Of a DNA stretch of 64,000 nucleotides, positions 31,439-41,007 are shown piece by piece. The position numbers and the translations under genes are program-made. The stretch is from Mesorhizobium_A sp041913465 (GTDB lineage Bacteria > Pseudomonadota > Alphaproteobacteria > Rhizobiales > Rhizobiaceae), in NCBI GenBank assembly GCA_041913465.1, contig JAYSFJ010000004.1, positions 248,001 to 312,000 on the forward strand. Direction: 5' to 3'. Every line of letters begins with the position of its first letter. Position 1 is the first letter of the stretch. The notes under the pieces were generated by a model. That model saw nothing but the letters and a program-made list of their open reading frames with translations. It did not search any database and was not told where the DNA came from.

Positions 31439-34400
31439 ATGGCCGAACAGACGCTGCAATCGCTTTTGCAGACCTACCGTGATGCAGCGCGTACCGAGCG
31501 GGAAAAGGGAACATATTTCGAGCGTTTCGCCATCGCCTACCTCACCCATGATCCGATCCAGCTTGAACAGTATGAGCAGGTTCAGACCTTCAAGGATTGG
31601 GCCGACGCCAACGGCTGGGATGCCCGTGACACCGGAATCGACCTTGTAGCCAAGCTTCGCGACGAAGACGGCTTCGCCGCGATCCAGTGCAAATTCTATG
31701 ATGCTGCCTACCGCATCAGGAAAGAGGACATCGACAGCTTCATATCGGCATCGGGCAAAGCCCCGTTCAAACGGCGCGTCATCATTGACAGCACCGAAAA
31801 GGCTTGGAGCGAGAACGCCGAAACCATGATCCGTGGGCAGGCCATCCCCGTCCTTCGGATCAACCTGTCCGAAATGCAGGAAAGTCCTATCCGTTGGGAA
31901 ACCTTCGCCGCCAAGGGCGAAGTGGTGCTGGCGGACAAAAAGAAACTCCGCGAACACCAGCAGGACGCCTTGCGTGAGGTGCGCGCCGGACTGGCCGAAG
32001 CCGATCGCGGTAAGCTCATCATGGCCTGCGGAACAGGCAAGACCTTCACCAGTCTCAAGATCGCCGAAGACCTTACAGGGGAAGGAAAGCTTGTCCTGTT
32101 CCTTGTGCCGTCCCTTGCCCTGATGTCGCAGACGGTACGCGAATGGACGGCGGACACCGAAACCCCGTTGCGATCCTTTGCGGTATGTTCCGATACGCAG
32201 GTCGGCAAGCGTCGTCAGAGCAATGATGACATTGCCGAAATCGACGTGCTGGACCTTGCATTCCCTGCCACGACCAACGCCGCCAAGCTTTCCGAAAGCG
32301 CGGGCGAGGCCGTGCCGGACAAGATGACCGTGGTGTTTGCGACCTACCAATCCATTCAGGTTGTCGCGGACGCACAGCAGAAGCACGGCCTGCCGGAATT
32401 CGACCTCATCGTTTGCGACGAGGCGCACCGTACCACTGGCGCAACTCTGGCGGGCGAGGACGAATCCAATTTCGTCAAAGTCCATTCCAACGACATTATT
32501 CGCGGCAAGAAGCGTCTCTATATGACGGCCACGCCGCGCATCTTCGGCGACAACGTGAAGAGCCGTGCCGATGAAGCCGACGCTGTTCTGGCTTCGATGG
32601 ATGACGAGAAGCTGTTCGGTAAAACGCTGTTTTACCGTGGCTTCTCATGGGCGGTGCAGAACAACCTTTTGACCGACTACAAGGTTGTCGTGCTGGCGAT
32701 GGATGAAGGGCTTGTCAGCTCAGCGATCCAGAAGCGTCTTGGCGACGGCAGTTCCGAGCTTGTCCTTGATGACGCGACCAAGATCATCGGTTGCTACAAG
32801 GCCCTGACCAAAGCCGACATGAAGGCCGATGTCGCCGCCGATCCGCATCCCATGCGCCGGGCATTGGCGTTCTGCAAAGACATCCGCAGCTCCAAGCTGA
32901 TCCGTGACGAGTTCGGCACGGTTGTCGATGAATATCTCGACTACACTGACGAAGACGACGCCGAAAACAGATTGTCCCTGCGGTGCGAGATCGAACACGT
33001 TGACGGCACGTTCAATGCCAAGTCCCGTGGCGCATTGCTCGACTGGCTGAAAGCCGATGCAGGCGACGATATCTGCCGTATCCTGACCAATGCGCGCTGC
33101 CTGTCCGAAGGCGTGGACGTTCCGGCGCTCGACGCCATCATGTTCCTTCATCCGCGCAAGAGCCAGATTGATGTTGTGCAATCGGTCGGGCGCGTGATGC
33201 GCCGCGCCGAGGGTAAGAAGATGGGCTATGTCATCCTGCCCGTTGGCGTCCCCGCAGGCGTTCCGGCGGAACAGGCATTGAACGACAACGAGAAATATCG
33301 CGTTGTCTGGCAAATCCTCAACGCCCTGCGCGCCCATGATGATCGTTTCGATGCGACCATCAACAAGGCATCGCTGGGGCAGGATGTCAGCAATGCGATC
33401 GAGATCATCGGCGTCACCCAGAATGCCGAATTGCAGGCGGTTACTGCCGTTGTGGAAGACCTGCCGACGCGCTCGAAACCCGAACGGTCGGGCATCGGCA
33501 CACCGGGGCGCGATCCGATCGTCACCGGCGAGGTGCAAGGCGAGCTTGCCTTCTCCGTTGACGAATTCTCCCGCGCCATCATGGCGAAGATCGTCAAGAA
33601 GTGCGGCACCCGCGATTATTGGGAAGATTGGGCGACCAACATCGCCGAAATCGCCAAGAACCATATCAGCCGCCTGAAAGGCATCCTTGCCGATCCGGAC
33701 ACCGAAGCCCGCCGTGCGTTCGATGAATTCCACGGGGAGCTGAAAGACGATCTGAATGACAGCATCACCGAAGATGATGCCGTCGAAATGCTGGCACAGC
33801 ACATCATCACCCGTCCGGTGTTCGAGGTGCTGTTTGAAGGCCATCAGTTCACCAGCGAGAACCCCGTCTCTCGCGCGATGCAGCGTGTGCTGGACGTTCT
33901 GGACGAAGCCAATCTCGACAAGGAATCCAAAGACCTCGAAAAATTCTATGCCAGTGTGCGATTGCGCGCATCGGGCATCACCGACCCGCAGGCCAAGCAG
34001 CGGCTTATTGTCGAGCTTTACGAGAAATTTTTTGCCAAGGCCTTCAAGCGTACAACCGACAAACTCGGCATCGTCTATACGCCGGTCGAAATCGTGGATT
34101 TCATCATCCATTCGGTGAACGAGGTATTGCAGCAGGAATTCGGGCAGACGCTTGGTTCCGAAGGCGTCCATATCATCGACCCGTTCACGGGAACCGGCAC
34201 GTTTATCACGCGCTTGCTGCAATCCGGCCTGATCGCGCCGGAGGAAATGGAACACAAATTCCGGCATGAAATCCATGCCAACGAGATCGTTCTACTGGCG
34301 TACTACATTGCTGCTATAAATATCGAAGCCGTTTATCACGGCATCATGGGGGGCGATTATGTGCCGTTTGAAGGTATCTGTCTCACCGATACATTCCAGA

Positions 34401-36298
34401 TGTACGAGAGTAATGACCTAATCTCACATTATATGCCGGATAACTCGGAGCGCCGCAGGCGACAGAAAGCGACTGACATCAAGGTCATCGTTGGTAATCC
34501 GCCATACTCGGCAGGGCAAGGTAGCGCCAATGATGATAACGCGAATGTTGAGTACCCGAATCTGGATGAGCGAATCCGTCGCACGTATGTAGCTCGCTCC
34601 GAGAATACGAATAAGCGCGCACTGTATGACAGCTATATCCGCGCATTTCGCTGGGCGTCGGATCGTCTAGGCGACGCAGGGGTCATGGCTTTTGTGACCA
34701 ACGCTGGTTGGGTTGATGGCAATGCAGCGGATGGAATGCGGGCATGTTTGGCCGAGGAGTTCAGCGACCTTTATATTTTCCACCTGCGCGGCAATCAGCG
34801 AACAAGCGGAGAGCAGTCGCGGCGCGAGGGTGGAAAAATCTTTGGCTCAGGTAGTCGTGCGCCTATCGCCATTACTGTACTGGTCAAAAACCCTGATGCG
34901 GCGGAACATGGGCGCATCCATTTTCACGATATCGGCGAGTACCTCGATCAAAAGCGGAAATTAACGATTGTTCGAAGCTTCGCTAGCATAGGGGGAATTT
35001 CAAGGGCGGATGGTTGGACAATTATCCAGCCGGATGAGCACAACGATTGGCTCAGTCAAAGGGATACGCGATATCAGAATTATATTCTGACTTCGGATAA
35101 GAAAACATCCGAGCCAACCTTGTTTTCCATGCATACTCGAGGCGTGCAAACCACGCGGGATGCCTGGTGCTTCAACTATTCACGAACCGCCCTTTGGGAA
35201 AACGTCTCAAGCGCGGGGGAAGCGTATAACACTTACGCCAAGCGAAATGACCCGTCTGGGACCGACGCGAAGGAATTCAGTTGGTGCCAGAAGACGCGCA
35301 AGGCAGCAGAAGACGGAAAGCTGTACACGCCTGACACGAACAGAATTTTCCTTTCTGATTTTAGGCCCTTCGTCAAATCATGGCTCTACACAGACGGTTT
35401 CCTGAATTGGAGCGCTTATCGAACTTCTAATCTCTTCCCCGACCAAGAAGCGCCTAACCTTGCGATTGGTGTCCCCAGTCGAGGTTTTCGCGGTGATTTT
35501 TCTGTGCTTATGTCTGCCCGCATGCCCGGTCTCTACTTTGCAAGCACAGACTGTAGTGAATTCTTTCCCCTATACACGTATGAAGCGGCAACTTCGCCGG
35601 AGAGCGGCGATTTATTCGCTGGTTCCGATGCTTCTCAGCAGGTTGTCAAAAAGGACGGCATCACCGATGCTGGCCTCGCCCATTTTCAGAATGCCTATCC
35701 CAGTGAGACAATAGCCAAGGAAGATATCTTCTTTTATGTTTATGGCTTGCTGCATTCCGATGATTATCGCGCCCGTTACGCCGACAACTTATCCAAGGAA
35801 TTGCCGCGTATCCCATGCGTGAAGAAGGTGGAAGATTTTTGGGCATTCAGCCGTGCCGGACGCACTCTTGGCGATCTTCATGTAGGTTACGAAAGTGTGG
35901 AGCCGTATCCGGTTACTTTCAAGCAGGGTGACTTGCGCCTTGCCAACATCCCTGATCCGGAAGCGTTCTACCGCGTTACGAAGATGAAATTCGGCGGCAG
36001 TGGGAAAGCGAAGGATAAATCCGTAGTTATCTACAATGCCAATATTACCATGCAGGACATCCCGCTTGAGGCGTATGATTATGTTGTCAACGGCAAGCCC
36101 GCCCTTGAGTGGCTGATGGAACGTCAGGTGGTTAAGGCGGACAAAGACAGCGGTATCGTCAATGACGCCAACCGTTATGCCATGGAAACCGTTGGCAATC
36201 CGGCCTATCCGCTGGAACTTTTTCAGCGCGTCATCACGGTCAGCTTGGAGACGATGAAAATCGTCCGCAGCCTCCCGGCGTTGGAGATCGAGCCATGA
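31439..36298 (+). CDS. Single-chain Type ISP-like restriction-modification enzyme
   Basis: A 1619-residue protein. Order: Mrr-like nuclease (GTYFERFAIAYL, catalytic GIDLVAK...AIQCKFY about residues 60-90); SF2 translocase with Walker A GTGKT about 198, DEAH about 326, TATP about 361 and QSVGRVMRRAEG about 580-592; a helical coupler; an N6-adenine methyltransferase with DPFTGTGTF about 912 and NPPYSAG about 1019; and a C-terminal target-recognition region. This nuclease-helicase-methylase-TRD order and size match LlaGI/LlaBIII-type Type ISP enzymes, which translocate from an asymmetric site and cut on collision. The ATG at 31439 (GGGGGAAG in front) was preferred over the TTG at 31427. About 34.3-35.8 kb is visibly AT-richer, suggesting exchanged specificity. 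Confidence 0.9.
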   Translation: MAEQTLQSLLQTYRDAARTEREKGTYFERFAIAYLTHDPIQLEQYEQVQTFKDWADANGWDARDTGIDLVAKLRDEDGFAAIQCKFYDAAYRIRKEDIDSFISASGKAPFKRRVIIDSTEKAWSENAETMIRGQAIPVLRINLSEMQESPIRWETFAAKGEVVLADKKKLREHQQDALREVRAGLAEADRGKLIMACGTGKTFTSLKIAEDLTGEGKLVLFLVPSLALMSQTVREWTADTETPLRSFAVCSDTQVGKRRQSNDDIAEIDVLDLAFPATTNAAKLSESAGEAVPDKMTVVFATYQSIQVVADAQQKHGLPEFDLIVCDEAHRTTGATLAGEDESNFVKVHSNDIIRGKKRLYMTATPRIFGDNVKSRADEADAVLASMDDEKLFGKTLFYRGFSWAVQNNLLTDYKVVVLAMDEGLVSSAIQKRLGDGSSELVLDDATKIIGCYKALTKADMKADVAADPHPMRRALAFCKDIRSSKLIRDEFGTVVDEYLDYTDEDDAENRLSLRCEIEHVDGTFNAKSRGALLDWLKADAGDDICRILTNARCLSEGVDVPALDAIMFLHPRKSQIDVVQSVGRVMRRAEGKKMGYVILPVGVPAGVPAEQALNDNEKYRVVWQILNALRAHDDRFDATINKASLGQDVSNAIEIIGVTQNAELQAVTAVVEDLPTRSKPERSGIGTPGRDPIVTGEVQGELAFSVDEFSRAIMAKIVKKCGTRDYWEDWATNIAEIAKNHISRLKGILADPDTEARRAFDEFHGELKDDLNDSITEDDAVEMLAQHIITRPVFEVLFEGHQFTSENPVSRAMQRVLDVLDEANLDKESKDLEKFYASVRLRASGITDPQAKQRLIVELYEKFFAKAFKRTTDKLGIVYTPVEIVDFIIHSVNEVLQQEFGQTLGSEGVHIIDPFTGTGTFITRLLQSGLIAPEEMEHKFRHEIHANEIVLLAYYIAAINIEAVYHGIMGGDYVPFEGICLTDTFQMYESNDLISHYMPDNSERRRRQKATDIKVIVGNPPYSAGQGSANDDNANVEYPNLDERIRRTYVARSENTNKRALYDSYIRAFRWASDRLGDAGVMAFVTNAGWVDGNAADGMRACLAEEFSDLYIFHLRGNQRTSGEQSRREGGKIFGSGSRAPIAITVLVKNPDAAEHGRIHFHDIGEYLDQKRKLTIVRSFASIGGISRADGWTIIQPDEHNDWLSQRDTRYQNYILTSDKKTSEPTLFSMHTRGVQTTRDAWCFNYSRTALWENVSSAGEAYNTYAKRNDPSGTDAKEFSWCQKTRKAAEDGKLYTPDTNRIFLSDFRPFVKSWLYTDGFLNWSAYRTSNLFPDQEAPNLAIGVPSRGFRGDFSVLMSARMPGLYFASTDCSEFFPLYTYEAATSPESGDLFAGSDASQQVVKKDGITDAGLAHFQNAYPSETIAKEDIFFYVYGLLHSDDYRARYADNLSKELPRIPCVKKVEDFWAFSRAGRTLGDLHVGYESVEPYPVTFKQGDLRLANIPDPEAFYRVTKMKFGGSGKAKDKSVVIYNANITMQDIPLEAYDYVVNGKPALEWLMERQVVKADKDSGIVNDANRYAMETVGNPAYPLELFQRVITVSLETMKIVRSLPALEIEP

Positions 36299-37716
36299 CG
36301 GAGTTGTGCAAATATAAGCTTTTGTCGCCCGTCTCGGTAGGTGAAGGCGATGATCTTTTGGCAGATAAATCCCCTGAAGACGGGCTGCGACGGGTGCAGG
36401 CGCTACTCGCAGACTGGCTCCGAATGGAAAATGTTGTCGTTCTGACCGCAGCAGGCACATCGTTTAGCGCTGGCGGGAGATTGATGGCTGGGCCAAGGGC
36501 GAACAATCTCGAATGTTTGGTTTTGGGTGCTGTCGAGAATTGCCAACTCGCAGATGATGTGCAGGCCATCATCCGCCATCGAATAGCACAGTGGCCGCCC
36601 AAAGTAGATTCTGGACCTCTGGGCTTTGAGGATTGGCTAAGCTATCTCTTCAATGCCTCAGAGCTTTCGAAGCCCGAAAAATCTCCCATCAGTACGGTGA
36701 AATGGAAAGGAGAAGATAGCATCGGTTTGGATTGCGATGTCATTCTCGGTGATGAAGACCTAAAGTTACTGAGAAAGCTGATCGAAAGAGCAATTTATGC
36801 CGAATGCGCTCTTGAGATCGATCGCAGCGAGCTTTCTGATCCAAGCGCCCCAAATACCACAGGGCATATCCCGTTTCTGGCCAAACTCATCGCCCGTGAC
36901 ACCAATCTTGGCCGCACACACCTTTTCACACTCAACTACGACACCCTGTTCGAGCAGGCGATGGAAGAGCTGGGCATTCAATATTTCGATGGCTTTACCG
37001 GCAAAGCAAATTCGCGGTTTGACCCCTCCGTCTATGGGTTGGATATCTACTATCCGGGTGATGTGGCGGAAGGGCGTGTCCGTCGTTTCGATAAGTTTCT
37101 CCAATTTTATAAGCTACACGGTTCTATCCACTGGCAGCCAGACGAGCGTGGCCTTGTGCGCGCCCGCCATAGGGAAGTTGGATTTGCGAAGCAGTACCGA
37201 CAAGCAGGCGCTGAACAGAAAGCTGCACTGCTTGCTTCCCCTGAATTTGAGGGAATAGATTCATTCGGAATTCTGCCAACGTCGCAAAAATTTACGAAGA
37301 CGCTGGATATGCCCTACGCGCATCTGTTCCGGCTTTTCCATGCTCGCCTGAATCAGCCGCAAACCTTTCTGCTGGTATTGGGGTATGGGTTTGGTGACGA
37401 TCATGTAACCCGCATCATTGAAACGGCACTTATGAATCCGTCACTGGTGTTGCTGGTCGTGGAGCCGAACCCCGATAGTGCAATCGTCGGGCGCATCCGC
37501 AGCTATCAGAGTTTGGGACAGCGTGCTTTCGTGTTGACCGAGCGCGTCGGTGAAGGTGCTGCTTGTTCCTATAATGTCGCAACCTTCTCTGATTTCGCGC
37601 AGAACATCATGCCGGATGTGAAGTGGCTCGATGACTACAAACATCTTCGCAGCTTTGAAGAGCAGCTTCGTAAAACTCAGGAAAGGCAGCCTGACGGGAA
37701 AACGGAGGCCGTTTGA
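36295..37716 (+). CDS. SIR2-domain defence protein (probable NADase)
   Basis: A 473-residue protein. The nucleotide-binding SIR2 signature reads LTAAGTSFSAGGRL about residues 49-62 (the first Gly of the usual GAG is Ala). It is followed by TLNYDTLFEQAME about 211-223, the catalytic-His segment YKLHGSIHW about 269-277, and LVLGYGFGDDHVTRIIE about 361-377. SIR2 proteins of this class destroy NAD+ on phage sensing. The ATG overlaps the R-M stop (ATGA) and the stop overlaps the herA start (TGATG), so the three are translationally coupled. With the downstream HerA it forms a SIR2-HerA pair known as an anti-phage system. Confidence 0.88.
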   Translation: MTELCKYKLLSPVSVGEGDDLLADKSPEDGLRRVQALLADWLRMENVVVLTAAGTSFSAGGRLMAGPRANNLECLVLGAVENCQLADDVQAIIRHRIAQWPPKVDSGPLGFEDWLSYLFNASELSKPEKSPISTVKWKGEDSIGLDCDVILGDEDLKLLRKLIERAIYAECALEIDRSELSDPSAPNTTGHIPFLAKLIARDTNLGRTHLFTLNYDTLFEQAMEELGIQYFDGFTGKANSRFDPSVYGLDIYYPGDVAEGRVRRFDKFLQFYKLHGSIHWQPDERGLVRARHREVGFAKQYRQAGAEQKAALLASPEFEGIDSFGILPTSQKFTKTLDMPYAHLFRLFHARLNQPQTFLLVLGYGFGDDHVTRIIETALMNPSLVLLVVEPNPDSAIVGRIRSYQSLGQRAFVLTERVGEGAACSYNVATFSDFAQNIMPDVKWLDDYKHLRSFEEQLRKTQERQPDGKTEAV

Positions 37717-39797
37717 TGGAACAGCCGCGCGTCATCGGCCACGTCGTTTCGGTAAACGGATTTCGGCTCAAGGTTGAGTTGTCGCCGGATGCGAAATCGT
37801 CCTCTCGTGCGACGCCCGATGGCGTGCAGCGTGCGGTTGCAATCAATTCGTTTCTGACTTTTGACCTTGGGGCGGGTTCCCATGCGATCGGTATGCTCAG
37901 CGACCTCGAAGCGCGTGAGAGCTATGATCCGACACGGGATGAAGAACTGTCCCTTGAGCTGACCAAGCCGCGCCGAATTGCTTCAGTACAGCTCCTTGGC
38001 ACTGTGCGCCATTTGAGAAAAAATAAATGGAAGTTCGATACCGGAATTACCGTTCTTCCGACATTGGACACGCCTGCCGAGGTTGCAAATCCAGAAATTT
38101 TGTCGGGTATTTTTGCTCATCCACCTCAGCGGAACCGTCCGCATGGTTGGACTGACAAGCCTTTTGATTTTGCTCTGGAGATCGGGCATCAAACAGGTGA
38201 CGAGAATACCAAGGTCAGGGCATCTTTTAATGACCTATTTTCCCGCCCGCTCGCGGTTGTAGGAAATACCGGGTCTGGGAAATCCTACACCGTTGCCAGC
38301 CTAATCCGGGGTATCGTAGAGCATGATGGATTTGGCTCAGATGCCGAGGCGGATCCCCATATTTTCATCCTTGATATCAATGGCGAATACGCAAACGCAT
38401 TTCTTGATCCCACCAAGACAACCTATCAGCGCGAACCCAACCGAGTTTACCTCAACGGAGAGGAGTTCTGTCTTCCCGCGTGGTTGATGAACGGAGAAGA
38501 ACTTTGTGAATGGCTTCAAGCATCTGAAGCAACACAAGAGCCTGTTCTGAAGGATTGGTGGGCGATCGCGAAGATATCCAGCTCTGGCATCGGAGCTTAC
38601 GACCCGCTTCAAATTGCTGTCTCGAAGATAGATGCTGCATTCGAGTGGATGGATAGGCAGGGAAATAAAAACAATAACGGCTTTAAAGTCCAACTCGATC
38701 AAGCTGCGGAATATGTCACGAGCATAGATTGGAGCGAAATAAAATCGCTTCCAACGTGGAGCGGTTCCGGTGATTGGGACTCGTTGACCAATGAAAAGGC
38801 CGTTCGAGACAAGCTTGTAGAAGTCCGATCCAACTTGCTTACAGCGATTTCCGATCGGCAGAATGAAGGTATCAACTTCGCAAAGTCAGCAGATTCCCCG
38901 CGCTTTGTTGAGGTTGCTGAGTTCCGTGACCCCCGCCTTGTCGATCGAACAACGGATCAGGAAAGCGGAAAAAAGATTGACCAGTATCTGACGACGTTGA
39001 AGCTGCGTCTGCGCACCCGTCTTGACGACAGGCGATGGCAGTCGCTTTTCAGCTACGAGAAGCAGGCCATTAGCAGCTTTCAGGACTGGATGGAGAGGCT
39101 AGGGGTCGGAAAGAGAACTGGCCCCCGTGTGTCGGTGCTCGACTTTTCCATGTTGGCATCCGAGGTTTTGCCATTCGCATGTGCGCTGTTGGGGCGGTTG
39201 TTGCTCGAAGCACGAGAAATGCTTCGCCCAGATACGCGAAGTCAGTATCCGTGGGTTTTGGTTCTGGAAGAGGCGCATAACTATGCCCGCCCCGCTGGCA
39301 AGGTCGAAGATCGAGGTCAGGCACTTTCGCGGCGTGCATTTGAACGAGTTGCGAAAGAGGGACGAAAATTCGGGCTATCGCTCATCGTCGCTAGTCAGAG
39401 GCCGAGCGAGATTAGCCCTACCATTATAAGCCAGTGCGCCAACTTTTTTTCCCACCGTTTACAGAACCCCGATGATATAGATCATTTCCGACGAATAATT
39501 CCAAAGCAAGCGCAGCGTATGCTGGATCAGGTAACAGTTCTCGCTGCTGGTGAAGCAATCGTTTTTGGTAGCGCATTGCATGTTCCGGTGCGCGTCCAGA
39601 TCAGATTGCCGAAACGAGAGCCATGGAGTGCAACAGCAGCTCCATATATTGATTGGGCTAAGGGCGATGCGTTTCCCTTGGCTGAGGTGGTTGAGAGCTG
39701 GGGGCTAAAGACAATTTCTGAATCAGAGAAGTCAGTTTATCAAGTTCCAGATGTACCTTATACTTCAACAGAATTGGATGATGAGATTCCGTTTTGA
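37716..39797 (+). CDS. HerA-family hexameric ATPase/translocase
   Basis: A 693-residue protein. It has an N-terminal HAS-barrel-like domain (RVIGHVVSVNGFRLKVELSP), Walker A VVGNTGSGKSYTVASLI about residues 180-196, Walker B PWVLVLEEAHNYARP about 508-522 and the sensor/arginine-finger region SLIVASQRPSEISPTIISQC. The C-terminus ends LDDEIPF. HerA hexamers are the partner of SIR2 or nuclease effectors in defence complexes. The ATG at 37716, with GGAGG in front, overlaps the SIR2 stop by 1 bp. About 95 AT-rich bases follow before the next gene. Confidence 0.92.
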   Translation: MEQPRVIGHVVSVNGFRLKVELSPDAKSSSRATPDGVQRAVAINSFLTFDLGAGSHAIGMLSDLEARESYDPTRDEELSLELTKPRRIASVQLLGTVRHLRKNKWKFDTGITVLPTLDTPAEVANPEILSGIFAHPPQRNRPHGWTDKPFDFALEIGHQTGDENTKVRASFNDLFSRPLAVVGNTGSGKSYTVASLIRGIVEHDGFGSDAEADPHIFILDINGEYANAFLDPTKTTYQREPNRVYLNGEEFCLPAWLMNGEELCEWLQASEATQEPVLKDWWAIAKISSSGIGAYDPLQIAVSKIDAAFEWMDRQGNKNNNGFKVQLDQAAEYVTSIDWSEIKSLPTWSGSGDWDSLTNEKAVRDKLVEVRSNLLTAISDRQNEGINFAKSADSPRFVEVAEFRDPRLVDRTTDQESGKKIDQYLTTLKLRLRTRLDDRRWQSLFSYEKQAISSFQDWMERLGVGKRTGPRVSVLDFSMLASEVLPFACALLGRLLLEAREMLRPDTRSQYPWVLVLEEAHNYARPAGKVEDRGQALSRRAFERVAKEGRKFGLSLIVASQRPSEISPTIISQCANFFSHRLQNPDDIDHFRRIIPKQAQRMLDQVTVLAAGEAIVFGSALHVPVRVQIRLPKREPWSATAAPYIDWAKGDAFPLAEVVESWGLKTISESEKSVYQVPDVPYTSTELDDEIPF

Positions 39798-39834
39798 TTA
39801 CGTAATTTACCTGAAAATGTTAACGCTTGGTCAT

Positions 39835-39863
39835 TTGTATTGGAAAATTATTTATAGATAAAT
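39835..39863 (+). promoter_or_regulatory. Putative promoter of the second defence unit
   Basis: TTGTAT (39835-39840) and ATAAAT (39858-39863) are 17 bp apart, in the most AT-rich gap of the island, about 30 bp before the start at 39894. It fits a vegetative promoter and suggests the unknown-RT pair is read separately from the R-M/SIR2/HerA operon. Confidence 0.4.
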
Positions 39864-39893
39864 AGTTTGGGCGTTGCTGTGTAGGGAGGGGGT

Positions 39894-40958
39894 ATGCAGG
39901 ATGAGATCTGGTTAGGTAAAGATGGCGTGCTAGCCGTCTTGCCGATCCATTTTAACTTACCGGCGCATGCCATACCTCTCGGTACGTTTGTGCGCACCGC
40001 CGAACAAGCGGAAACCATCATTGCCTCTTTGAACAGGGAGCTTTTCGATGGAAAGCTGAAATATGAGATTCTGGTTCTTCCGCCGCAGGAAAGCTCCTTC
40101 AAAAGCAGGATCGGCGTCTATTTGCTTGGCGGCTGGATCGCTGTTTGGACATTTACGGAAAGCGATATCGGTCAGGCCTTCATCCGTGGTCTGACATTAC
40201 GGGAACCGGCACATTGGGCCGAGCAGGCAGGTTCGGCGATCAGGGAGCAGATCGTTTCTGATGAGGATGACGAGGTCATCGAGGAAGCGGACAAAGCGCC
40301 AGAAGATGACGAAGCGAAATGCCTTGCCGCCGCTGAATTCCTGGTCGAAACAACAAAATCCTTCCTTCAAACAGATGTCGCCGAACTGGAATCGGTTGGC
40401 GTAACCACGACGCGCTTTCGCGATGGATTCGCCGCACGGAACGAGTTCTACGAAGCTTGCGCCGTCACACCTGATATCCGCGCAGTCGGGTTCGAGGACG
40501 AGCCTGTTTTCCCAATCGACCGAAGCGACTTCGCGCGCCTACAGGTTGTTCTCCCGCCGGTGAAGGACGAAGACGATGAGCCGTGGCAGACGGCTATCGT
40601 TGACCTCAAGGTGACGTCCCCGAATTGGGAAAGGGAAGATCGTCAGCGTGCTTGGAAGGCGAAGGACGCCAAGGGCCGCGAGCGGCTGTTCCGGATTGAA
40701 GATGAACAGTTCTGGGGGCTGGTGAAAGCCGAACAGCTCAACATCCACATCATGGACACGATCAAGGTGCAGTGGGCTTTTCAGGGAAAGGCCAATTCAC
40801 CCAAGAATATCAGAGTTCTGCGCGTTCTAGAGTTCAATGGCGATGCCTTGTCTGAGCCTCTAGACGATAATGCTCTGTCAGCGGTTTTGGGTGCATTTAG
40901 CGAAATCGACACAGATCAGGGGGACCTTTTCGCAGGCAGAGGGGGTGCCGATGAGTAG
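39894..40958 (+). CDS. Protein of unknown family, partner of the reverse transcriptase
   Basis: A 354-residue protein not recognised. It has an N-terminal alpha/beta segment with a hydrophobic stretch (VYLLGGWIAVWTFTESDIGQ about residues 75-94), then a strongly acidic linker (SDEDDEVIEEADKAPEDDEA about 121-140). A helical region and a C-terminal beta-rich region follow (RLQVVLPPVKDEDDEPWQTA, TIKVQWAFQGKANSPKNIRV). The start has a GGGAGGGGG site 4-12 bases in front. The last codons overlap an 18-codon frame leading into the RT, so expression is coupled to it. No catalytic motif was seen. It could be a regulator, sensor or effector-binding partner of the RT. Confidence 0.8.
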   Translation: MQDEIWLGKDGVLAVLPIHFNLPAHAIPLGTFVRTAEQAETIIASLNRELFDGKLKYEILVLPPQESSFKSRIGVYLLGGWIAVWTFTESDIGQAFIRGLTLREPAHWAEQAGSAIREQIVSDEDDEVIEEADKAPEDDEAKCLAAAEFLVETTKSFLQTDVAELESVGVTTTRFRDGFAARNEFYEACAVTPDIRAVGFEDEPVFPIDRSDFARLQVVLPPVKDEDDEPWQTAIVDLKVTSPNWEREDRQRAWKAKDAKGRERLFRIEDEQFWGLVKAEQLNIHIMDTIKVQWAFQGKANSPKNIRVLRVLEFNGDALSEPLDDNALSAVLGAFSEIDTDQGDLFAGRGGADE

Positions 40959-41007
40959 TGGACATCATTCAGCAATAAAGACCATGGCCGTGCGATCCAC
41001 CTCATGA
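40951..41007 (+). CDS. 18-codon coupling ORF between the unknown gene and the RT
   Basis: ATGAGTAG: its ATG precedes and overlaps the stop of the 354-residue protein's gene. Its own TGA overlaps the RT start (ATGA). The peptide would be MSSGHHSAIKTMAVRSTS. AGAGGGGG lies 6 bases in front, whereas the RT itself has almost no ribosome site. It looks like a translational bridge that feeds ribosomes into the RT; a functional peptide is possible but unproven. Confidence 0.45.
   Translation: MSSGHHSAIKTMAVRSTS

Noticed and set aside
32720..34276. 518-codon open frame on the minus strand
   Set aside because: It lies wholly antisense to the helicase/methylase part of the R-M gene, has no domain, and its codons follow from the GC pattern of the real gene.
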